From: a virus
DNA length: 24,159 nt
Direction: 5' to 3' (one strand)
IMG/VR virus record: IMGVR_UViG_3300029309_000343
Coordinates: 1-24,159 of that record
A model generated the notes under the pieces. That model was given only the letters and a program-made list of their open reading frames with translations, was not told where the DNA came from and did not search any database. Each line of letters begins with the position of its first letter. Positions within the stretch are counted from its first letter, which is position 1. Below are positions 5,468-12,900 of this stretch, one piece after another. Position numbers and translations under genes: made by a program.

Positions 5468-6152
5468 ATCAGTTTATTCCGATTGGTTGTTAAATAAACA
5501 TTATGCTAAAAGACTTTGTTCAGTTTCTTATGCTTATGGTCTATATATAGATCAAGAGATAAAAGGAGTTGTAACTTATGGTATGAGTCCATCTGCAACT
5601 CTTGCTGAATCAATAGCTGGAGAAAAATATAAAAAAATAGTTTATGAATTAAATAGGTTAATTACTGTTGATGATCTTCCTAAAAATGCTTTAAGTCAAT
5701 TTGTTACAAAATCTTTTAAATTATTACCAAAACCATTAATTATTGTAAGTTTCGCAGATCCAAACAACGGCCACAATGGTTATATTTATCAAGCTACTAA
5801 TTTTATTTATACCGGTATTTCAAGTAACTCAATACAATATACCTTTCCAGATGGTAAAGAGTTTCACTTTAAAAACTTTAGACATAAAAAACATAGTTCT
5901 ACATTTCAAAAAGAAATAGGTAAAACAAAAGATCAAATATCTAATCAAGATATTATAAATTTTTACGATTTACAAAAGAAAAATATTGAGGGTAAGCATA
6001 GATATATACAGATTTTAGGAAGTAAAACAGATAAAAGATCTATAATGAGAGATTTTAAATTAGATGTTTTACAATATCCTAAAGGAGAAAATAAAAATTA
6101 TGAGGTTGAGTTTCAAGATATGAAGATTCAACTTAATTTATTTGGAGGTTGA
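5439..6152 (+). CDS. mom: Mom-family DNA modification enzyme (adenine methylcarbamoylation)
   Basis: A 237-residue protein from ATG 5439. The start was chosen because the Mom-like region begins here and GGAAGAG lies upstream; the longer frame from 5322 overlaps com and encodes a hydrophobic run unlike the family. Landmarks of the Mom acyltransferase (GNAT-like) family are HYAKR at 21-25, YGLYID at 33-38, YELNRL at 69-74, and SFADPNNGHNGYIYQATNF at 104-122. Length is close to Mu Mom (about 231). Mom proteins modify adenine in phage DNA to N6-methylcarbamoyladenine, protecting it from host restriction enzymes. The gene follows and overlaps the com-like ORF, as in Mu. Its last codons GGA GGT TGA double as the ribosome binding site of the next gene. 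Which adenines are modified cannot be told from sequence. Confidence 0.85.
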   Translation: MQISVQKVPKSVYSDWLLNKHYAKRLCSVSYAYGLYIDQEIKGVVTYGMSPSATLAESIAGEKYKKIVYELNRLITVDDLPKNALSQFVTKSFKLLPKPLIIVSFADPNNGHNGYIYQATNFIYTGISSNSIQYTFPDGKEFHFKNFRHKKHSSTFQKEIGKTKDQISNQDIINFYDLQKKNIEGKHRYIQILGSKTDKRSIMRDFKLDVLQYPKGENKNYEVEFQDMKIQLNLFGG

Positions 6153-6154
6153 AT

Positions 6155-6379
6155 ATGAGTGATAAACAAACAATATTAAATATATTAAAAAGAAATGAGA
6201 ATACCTACGTTTGTTCTGGAGTATTTATCTTTGAAAACAGGATCAAAGATTATGCTCAAAGAATTTCAGAGTTAAGAAGTGAGGGACATGACATTATAGG
6301 TTTTGTTTGTACTGAACATAATCATAAATTATTTATGTATAAGTTGAAAGTTGAGTATTTTGTAGATAGCTTGTTTTAA
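6155..6379 (+). CDS. Small winged-helix/HTH-like protein (74 aa)
   Basis: A 74-residue protein from ATG 6155 after GGAGGTTGAAT; the TTG at 6149 lies inside the ribosome binding cassette. The pattern ILNILKRN...RIKDYAQRISELRSEGHDIIGFV resembles the compact winged-helix fold of small phage HTH proteins, with a recognition helix at about residues 29-42 (RIKDYAQRISELRS) and a following beta-wing. It directly follows mom and could regulate the modification or early operon. Stop and next start overlap (TAATG). Confidence 0.55.
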   Translation: MSDKQTILNILKRNENTYVCSGVFIFENRIKDYAQRISELRSEGHDIIGFVCTEHNHKLFMYKLKVEYFVDSLF

Positions 6380-6783
6380 TGGAATATAAATCAGATGAAA
6401 TAAATATTGGTTATAGAACTGTAATGATGTTTATTGCTAATGAACATACTCTTTTAGATAAAATACAGAAACCTTATGAGGTCTTTCCTGATTATGAACT
6501 TGGAGAACAGGGAGGGTTAGGTTTTCATTGCGTAGTTAAAAATTCATTAAGCGGAGTAAATATAACACTTAATAATGATGGATCTTTCAATATTAAAACA
6601 GTAACTTATAAAGGGATGGTACAATTCCAAAAAGAACAGGCAGAAACACTTATTAATTATTTACATCTAATTTATGTAAATATGGTTGATGATGAGGATA
6701 AATTACTTAGTAGAGGTTTAGATCAATATAAATACAGGAAAGCTGCGAAAACAATGCACTACAGGGAGAAATATAATAGTTGA
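6379..6783 (+). CDS. Unknown protein (134 aa)
   Basis: A 134-residue mixed alpha/beta protein, MEYKSDEINIGYRTVMMF..., coupled by TAATG to the winged-helix gene. The centre (GFHCVVKNSLSGVNITLNND) looks beta-rich and the C-terminus is a basic helix (YKYRKAAKTMHYREKY). No family recognised. The next open frame (6776-6994) overlaps its end, is in the +1 frame and lacks a normal start codon; a translational or mutational link between the two is possible. Confidence 0.65.
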   Translation: MEYKSDEINIGYRTVMMFIANEHTLLDKIQKPYEVFPDYELGEQGGLGFHCVVKNSLSGVNITLNNDGSFNIKTVTYKGMVQFQKEQAETLINYLHLIYVNMVDDEDKLLSRGLDQYKYRKAAKTMHYREKYNS

Positions 6784-6994
6784 ATACAGAGGGATCAAAT
6801 ATAAAAAAAATCAAGAGGTAAGGTTTATAGTTCCAACTGATTATAGAATTGTTGATCCACAAACAAAGAGAATACTCTGGAAAAAGGGTAAAATAAAATA
6901 TTTTAGTAATAATAAAAAAAGTTGTTACCTCAATGAATCTGGGATAAAAGATACAATTAGAATTTCCTTATTTTGTGTTTTACCTCTACATTAA
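6776..6994 (+). pseudogene. Open frame without a standard start codon (about 72 codons)
   Basis: From 6722 to the TAA at 6992-6994 this frame is open and reads like a real basic protein: VEYRGIKYKKNQEVRFIVP, then TDYRIVDPQTKRILWKKGK, then an IRISLFC end. No ATG, GTG or TTG occurs in frame. Two ATA codons stand at 6773 and 6776, about seven bases after GGGAG (6764-6768), exactly where a start would be expected. Possible explanations are a start codon mutated from ATG, rare ATA initiation, a +1 frameshift from the upstream gene, or a sequencing error. It is listed as a broken or non-standard gene. Confidence 0.45.
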
Positions 6995-6998
6995 TATT

Positions 6999-7211
6999 AT
7001 GAAAGCACAAGTAAATTTAAGTCAAATATTGCAGGGAGGACTAGCTGCGCTAGTAGGTTGGTTATTCAAAACTGTAAATGATTTACAACAAGAAGTCGCA
7101 GTTTTACTTGTACAGATAGCAGATCTTAAAGATGATATTATGAGTTTAGCTATTAGAGAACAAGAGTTAAACAACGCGATAACAGAAATCCTGATTAAAT
7201 TAGGTGGATAA
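6999..7211 (+). CDS. Small membrane/coiled-coil protein (70 aa)
   Basis: A 70-residue protein from ATG 6999. The GTG at 6975 would extend into the preceding frame without a ribosome binding site. Residues 9-25 (ILQGGLAALVGWLFKTV) form one hydrophobic, probably membrane, segment; the rest is a heptad-like helix rich in Leu, Ile, Asp and Glu. The domain order is the same as in the 7263 product, suggesting two partner membrane-anchored helical proteins. A role in lysis (spanin- or antiholin-like) or membrane takeover is possible but unproven. It ends in a TAATG overlap with the 7211 mini-ORF. Confidence 0.6.
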   Translation: MKAQVNLSQILQGGLAALVGWLFKTVNDLQQEVAVLLVQIADLKDDIMSLAIREQELNNAITEILIKLGG

Positions 7212-7273
7212 TGTGTAGATGTAAGATCCTATGTTGTGGATGTTCATTACATTGTGTAAATTATGATAAGTAA
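7211..7273 (+). CDS. Cysteine-rich mini-ORF (20 aa)
   Basis: A 20-codon ORF, MCRCKILCCGCSLHCVNYDK, with six cysteines at 2, 4, 8, 9, 11 and 15. It is bridged to the upstream gene by TAATG, and its last 11 bases overlap the start of the 7263 gene, the same linkage used by clearly real genes here. It would bind a metal or form disulfides if made. Very short, so it may be no more than a translational coupling device. Confidence 0.35.
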   Translation: MCRCKILCCGCSLHCVNYDK

Positions 7274-7784
7274 GATAAAAGATAATCTAGCTTTAGTTGT
7301 TACAGCAATAACTTTGATGGGATCTATTGGGGCTGGAGTTCAAAGTTTGGGAGCAGTAATAAATACTCTTACTAATATTGATGAACGTATGAACACAATA
7401 GAATATGACTTTGAAACATTAAAAGAATCAACAATGGTTTCTAATGATATAGCTGTTCTTTATGAGAAGATCGGAGCATTAGAACAAATAGCTTATAACG
7501 CTGAATATTTAGAAACACGTTTAATTACACTTGAAACCAACTATCAAAATCTGGATCAAAAGGTAAGAGATTTAGAGTGGAAAGTAGAGGACTTTCAAGC
7601 AAGATACATTTCAGAATTAAATAATCCTCCTAATGATTCACAAGCTTATGAATTGCAAAAATGGGAGTGGCAAGATCTTTTGAAAAAGATAACAACTCTG
7701 GAAAATAATCAGTTAGAGTCTTGGGAGTTTGATAATCTTAGAGATAGAATAACCTATCTTGAAGCTTATATGCATCAGCATTAA
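7263..7784 (+). CDS. Membrane-anchored coiled-coil protein (173 aa)
   Basis: A 173-residue protein. The N-terminus has one hydrophobic helix (residues 9-33, LALVVTAITLMGSIGAGVQSL onward). A long heptad-patterned region follows to about residue 170, with repeated L-x-x-x-I/L spacing (ALEQIAY, YLETRLITLE, VRDLEWKVEDF, DRITYLEAYM). It resembles phage proteins with a single anchor and a periplasmic or cytoplasmic stalk. Paired with the similar 6999 product, it could take part in a membrane complex. No enzymatic motif is visible. AT-rich repeats and a gap follow. Confidence 0.65.
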   Translation: MISKIKDNLALVVTAITLMGSIGAGVQSLGAVINTLTNIDERMNTIEYDFETLKESTMVSNDIAVLYEKIGALEQIAYNAEYLETRLITLETNYQNLDQKVRDLEWKVEDFQARYISELNNPPNDSQAYELQKWEWQDLLKKITTLENNQLESWEFDNLRDRITYLEAYMHQH

Positions 7785-7836
7785 AAAAAATTTTTAAGTT
7801 GTCCCCTGAGCTAAAAAAATTTTCATTAGATAGGTT
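7782..7836. promoter_or_regulatory. AT-rich gap with repeated A-tract/T-tract element
   Basis: The gap before the 7837 gene holds TAAAAAAAATTTT at 7782-7794 and TAAAAAAATTTT at 7812-7823, copies 30 bp apart and on the same helical face. Between them is TTGTCCCC (7799-7806), GC-rich for this genome and able to act as a weak -35-like element. It may be a promoter or protein-binding site at the junction between early and structural genes. No GC hairpin is present, so it does not look like an intrinsic terminator. Confidence 0.3.
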
Positions 7837-8199
7837 ATGAGTGAAAAAGTATTTAAAGAAATAGAATATATTTTAGTCATACCATTATCTAAAAATTGGA
7901 AAAAGAAATGTTCTGAATTTGTTAATAAACATGGTTTTTTATTAACACTTGATGAGTGGGAGATTTTCAAAAAACATGCAAGATACAACAGTAGATCTCT
8001 TTATGTTGAAAAAGTTAAAGTATCAAATCAAACAGGGTATATCTTTTGTGAATATCATAATAATTTTATTTATATAAATAAATATATTAAAACATTTTGG
8101 GTATTTAGAAAATTAAATTTTAATAAAAAAGCATCATTTATTAAAAATAATCCAGATATTAAAACTATGATAGATAAATTAATTTCATATCCTTTATAA
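7837..8199 (+). CDS. Unknown basic protein (120 aa)
   Basis: A 120-residue Lys/Asn/Phe-rich protein (MSEKVFKEIEYILVIPLSK...), predicted pI high. No Shine-Dalgarno stronger than TAGGTT is seen upstream. Mid-protein YIFCEYHNNFIYINKYIK suggests beta strands. No family recognised. It stands alone between the 7782-7836 repeat gap and the terminase genes, and its codon use is more A/T-biased than the structural genes that follow, so it may be a separately acquired small gene. Confidence 0.6.
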   Translation: MSEKVFKEIEYILVIPLSKNWKKKCSEFVNKHGFLLTLDEWEIFKKHARYNSRSLYVEKVKVSNQTGYIFCEYHNNFIYINKYIKTFWVFRKLNFNKKASFIKNNPDIKTMIDKLISYPL

Positions 8200-8206
8200 T
8201 AAGAAC

Positions 8207-8704
8207 ATGGATTTTATAGATGATATGTCTTTGGCTTTACCTTATCAACAACAAGTAGGAGAATCTAATATAGACTTTAAAAGATTCAAATATTATATGG
8301 ATCTAGGAGCGAGAAGATCATTAAAAAAGGTTTCAGATAACTTCGGCATTACTGATCGTAGAGTTCAACAGATTTCTAGTAAAAATCAATGGGTAGATCG
8401 TATAAATGCTATAAATAAAATGTTAAATGAACAGATCATATCTATTGTTTTAGCTCAAGTTGGAGAAACTGTAAGAGATCTTGCAGAAGAAATAAAACCT
8501 TTAATATTTAAAATTATTAACGAAATAAACGAAAGAGATCTTGCATCAATGAATCCAACAGAACTAAAAGGAATATTAGATATTTGTTATAAAATGATTT
8601 CACAAATATATGGATTAGGAAATCCACAAGTACAAGTAACACAGGTTGATTATCCACAGATTAATTTTAAATGGGATTGGGAGCAAGATGATCCAGAGTA
8701 TTAA
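8207..8704 (+). CDS. terS: Terminase small subunit
   Basis: A 165-residue protein immediately before the large terminase and overlapping it by 17 bases. Residues 33-65 (GARRSLKKVSDNFGITDRRV onward) form a clear helix-turn-helix of the phage terminase small subunit type, with the typical R-S-L-x-K-V-x-x-x-F-G...W-x-x-R ending. The remaining helices (70-145) would be the oligomerisation region, and the tail (FKWDWEQDDPEY) the contact with the large subunit. The small subunit recognises phage DNA and activates cutting by the large subunit. Confidence 0.75.
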   Translation: MDFIDDMSLALPYQQQVGESNIDFKRFKYYMDLGARRSLKKVSDNFGITDRRVQQISSKNQWVDRINAINKMLNEQIISIVLAQVGETVRDLAEEIKPLIFKIINEINERDLASMNPTELKGILDICYKMISQIYGLGNPQVQVTQVDYPQINFKWDWEQDDPEY

Positions 8705-9917
8705 AGCAACTCCTCCGGATTTACATAAAGGACAATTAGAGGTAATTAAAGCTCTTAACGAACACAGACATATTATAGCTGTTTGTGGTCGCAGGTGGGG
8801 CAAAAGTACCTTAAGTTTGGTTTCAGCTATTGATCAAGCATTAAAAGGGCAAAAGGTATGGGTTATCTTTCCGGTATATCCACAAAGTTTAGAAGCATGG
8901 TTAAACCTTAAGTCTTTAGTTAGACAATTACCAGAAGATTATGCAGAAACAAGAGAAGTAGAAAAAAGAATAGTTTTAAAGAATAATGGATCAATACAGA
9001 TAAAATCTGCTAATAAACCAGAATCTTTAAGAGGTGCAGGTGGTATTAGTCTTGTAATCTTTGATGAAGTTGCTTACATGGAGAAAGAAACATGGGACAC
9101 AGTAAGGCCTATACTTGCAGATAATAAAGGTAAAAGTCTTATGATCTCAACTCCTAATGGGATTAATTGGTTTCATGAGTTGTTTGAATCAGCGAAGAAT
9201 AGGAAAGATTGGATCGTATTTCATTATCCAACTCAGCAATCTCCCAGAATAGATCCAAAAGAATTAGAGATAGCTAAAGAAGAATTAGGATCACTTGTTT
9301 ATGCACAGGAGTTTCTAGCAGAATTTACAGAAGTTGGACACATGTTTAAAAGAGAGTGGTTTAAATATTTTGAGGTTATTGATCAAGAAGATCCAGAATA
9401 TATAGTTGGAGATGAAGTAATAAAACATAGTGATCTATCTATTTTTGGAACAATGGACACTGCTCTTAGTGTTAAAGAAACAGCAGATTACTCTGTAATA
9501 GTAACAGTAGGATCATCTCCTAGTGGTAAGTTACTTGTATTAGATGTTTTTAGAGCTAGATTAGAGGCTCCAGAACTATTACCAAAAATAGAATCAATGA
9601 TTGATAAATATAACATGTCTTGGTTAGGAGTAGAAGATTCTTCTTTTGGTTTAGGTATTATACAGATGGCAAGAAGATCAGGACTACCTATAAGGAATCT
9701 TAAAGCAGATAAATCTAAAACAGCTAGAGCAGTACCTGCTGCAGCTGGAATAGAAAATGGCAGTATATGGTTTTTGAAAAATGCTAAATGGTTGATAGAA
9801 TTTGAAAGAGAACTTACGAGCTTTCCATCTGCTGGCTCTCATGATGATCAGGTAGATGCACTTAGTTATGCAGCTAGGTTTGGAATAGTAAGGAAAACGA
9901 ATTGGAGTGTTACCTAG
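8688..9917 (+). CDS. terL: Terminase large subunit
   Basis: A 409-residue packaging motor from ATG 8688, preceded by GGGAG; a start at 8646 would lie deep in the small subunit gene and add nothing conserved. The ATPase half shows Walker A CGRRWGKST (33-41), Walker B LVIFDE127 and coupling motif ISTPNG (153-158). The nuclease half shows D257 in FGTMDTA, E316/D317 in VEDSSFG, and HDDQVD390 near the end, the acidic residues of the RNase H-like headful nuclease. It cuts concatemeric DNA and pumps it through the portal. Somewhat short for the family but with every motif intact. Confidence 0.95.
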   Translation: MIQSIKATPPDLHKGQLEVIKALNEHRHIIAVCGRRWGKSTLSLVSAIDQALKGQKVWVIFPVYPQSLEAWLNLKSLVRQLPEDYAETREVEKRIVLKNNGSIQIKSANKPESLRGAGGISLVIFDEVAYMEKETWDTVRPILADNKGKSLMISTPNGINWFHELFESAKNRKDWIVFHYPTQQSPRIDPKELEIAKEELGSLVYAQEFLAEFTEVGHMFKREWFKYFEVIDQEDPEYIVGDEVIKHSDLSIFGTMDTALSVKETADYSVIVTVGSSPSGKLLVLDVFRARLEAPELLPKIESMIDKYNMSWLGVEDSSFGLGIIQMARRSGLPIRNLKADKSKTARAVPAAAGIENGSIWFLKNAKWLIEFERELTSFPSAGSHDDQVDALSYAARFGIVRKTNWSVT

Positions 9918-12900
9918 ATGGGTTTAACAGATAATATAAGAGGTTTCTTTAAACAACAGGGATCAGATGTAGATAAGAAGATGTATGGAAATGTTCCTAC
10001 TTCTCAAATAGTTTTTCCATTTAATACAGATGCGGGATATTATTCCGGAGTAAATCAAATGAGCCCAGAGGGTAACTCTGCAGCTTTAGCGTGCCTTAAC
10101 GTATTAGGTACTGCTTATTCTGAACCACCTCTTGAAGTGTATATAAAAACAGAAGAGGGATTACAGTTAGTACCGGATCATCCAGCAAGTAATCTTATAA
10201 TGAATCCTAATCCAAACATGAGTTCTAATTTATTTAATAATTATATTATGACTTCGGTTGCTGTTTATGGAGATGCGTTTCTTCTTAAGTTAAAAAATGA
10301 GGGAGGTAATGTTGCACAATTAATACCACTTTTACCAGATATGGTAGAGGTAAAGGGTAACAACGAACAACTTATTACTTCTTACGAATATAAACAAAAA
10401 GGTAATACTTTAGTTATACCTCCGGAAGATATAATCCACCTAAGAGAAAGAATAGATCCTAGAAATCACAGAAGAGGATTAGCTCCTTTAAGATCAGTTA
10501 TGGTAGAAGTTTTAGGAGATGCAGCAGCAAGTCAAATGGGAGCTGCTCTTGTAAAGAATACAGGAGTTCCTAGTGTTGTAATATCTCCTAAAAATGATTT
10601 ATCAATGACAAGCGATGAGGCAGAGAATATAGCAGAAGTATTTGGAAGAAGATTTGGAGGAGAGAACAGAGGTAGGCCTTTAGTAATCTCTGGAGGAGAA
10701 GTAGATATACAAACTCTTTCTTTCAGTCCAAAGGATCTTGAAATAGGAAAACTTAGATACATAAACGAAGAAAGAATATCTGCAGTTTTAGGTGTGCCTG
10801 CAATCCTTGCAGGACTCGGATCAGGACTAGAACGCGCAACCTACAGCAACGTAAGAGAGTTAAGAGAGTTCTTCACAGAACAAAAACTTATACCTAGTTG
10901 GAATCACTTTGCTAATGAATTAACAAAACAACTCTTATTACAAGACTTTGAATCAGATAGTAAATATTGTTTCCGATATAATTTATCAGATGTAAGAGCA
11001 CTTAGTCAGGATGAAGATGCAACAATGGCTAGAATTACACAGGGTTTTAATGCAGGTTTCGTAACTGTTAATGAAGCTAGAACATCTACACAATTACCTC
11101 CACTAGATAATGGAGATTATTTTGTAAGAAACTTATCTATCGTTGAAGTTCCAATTTCTGATTCTGGTAATGCTATTATGTATCAACAAAACAATAATGA
11201 TCAACTAAATTTTAAAGCAAAAATAGGAGATATAAAAGTTGGAGATTCTGTTTCATGGAGTATTGATAAAGATCCTGATCCTCCAAGTACGATAAATGGA
11301 GTAATTAAATCAATAAATACTACAGAAGAAACAGCGTCAGTAAAGGTATGGGCTATCTTAGAAGATGGAGGACACGAAGAAACAGATCGTACAGTAGAGG
11401 TAGAAGTATCTAAATTAAGAGTTATAAGTCCAATAGATACAGAAGAAAAACAATTATCAGCTAGAGTAGAAAAAGCTCTTAAGAAAAAAGTTGAGGATCA
11501 TAATTCAAGTAGTCCAAAGTATAGAGTAACTATTGGTAAATTAAGAAAGGTTTTTGAAAGAGGAGTAGGAGCTTACAGAAATAATCCAGGCAGCGTAAGA
11601 GGTAACGTAACCTCAGCTGATCAATGGGCAATGGCCCGCGTAAATTCGTTCTTAAAAGCATTAAAGACAGGTAAGTTTCCTAGATCTCCTTTTGATACAG
11701 ATTTACTTCCTCCAGATCATCCTGATGCGTCAGATGATAAATACGGCAAACCAAAGAAACCTAGAAGAAGAAAGAAAGCTATTGATAACGTTCCTAGTTA
11801 CATACAGAAGAACGCTAAAAGAGGTTTGGATTTATTAGAGTTCGCTGGTAGTGGTTTAACCGATAAAACCAAAAGAGAGGCCAGAGATATGGCTAATGGA
11901 AAGATTTCAGAAAATAAAGTTATTCGTATGGCCGCATGGTTTAGCAGGCATGAATCAGATTTAGATTCAGATGCTGCTGATGATTACTTGTCTGGAAAAA
12001 TTTTAGAGCCTACAGCTGGCCAAGTTGCTTGGCTACTCTGGGGAGGGGATATATCTAAATCTAACAAGATGAGAGCATACGATTGGGCAAACAGACAAGC
12101 AGAAAAAGTCAAAGAAGAAAAAACGTTTGAATATAATTTATCTGGATGGGAGGAGCCAACAACTAAATATCTTGGACTACCTACAGTAAAACATTATAAG
12201 TCAGAACAAGATAAGAAAGAATTATGGTCTGCTATAAATAACCTAGAAAACGTATGGATAGATTATATGTCCGGAGTATATTCTAAAGAACTAAACAGAC
12301 AAAAAAGAGGGTTAGTAAATGTTGCAAAAGGATCTAACGATTTAGGATCTTTAGAAACTAACGTAGAGATATTTTTATCAGAATCAAAGTTTGATAAAGA
12401 ATTACTTCCTTTGTTTTACAGTATTGGAGATGATTTTACTGTTAGAACTTACGATAATTTATTTCCAGCAAATGATAATTTTAAAGCTGCTGATCCTGTT
12501 GATCTTGATGTAACAATAGATCCAGAAGAATCTATTAGAACAGTATTTACTACAGTAGCAGGGATTCTTCCACAGGGTAGAAGTATTAGAAAGATTGTAG
12601 AAGATGGTTTTTACAGAGGACAAAGAGAAATACCGGTTGCAGCTAGATCATTATTTGAAGATGGTAAGGCTGCTGGATTTGTTCAAGAAAACGCTAAAAA
12701 AGTAATGAACGATCTTAACAATACAACTAAGAGAAGAGTTTTTAAACAAATAGAAAACACAATAAAAGAATTTGAGGATCTAGGAATAGTTAATCCTATA
12801 GCTAATACTCCAGAGGGAGATAGGTTTTTCAATGAATTATCTAAACGCATTAATACTGTTTTAGGAGGACAAAACTTAGGAAGAGCTAAGAATATAGCTA

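Noticed and set aside
8646-8687. Upstream start for the large terminase
   Set aside because: It would extend deeply into the small terminase gene with no conserved residues; ATG 8688 has GGGAG at the right distance.
10532-10762. 76-codon - strand frame within the portal gene (and other - strand frames)
   Set aside because: Shadow of a clearly coding + strand gene; no start signals or recognisable protein features.
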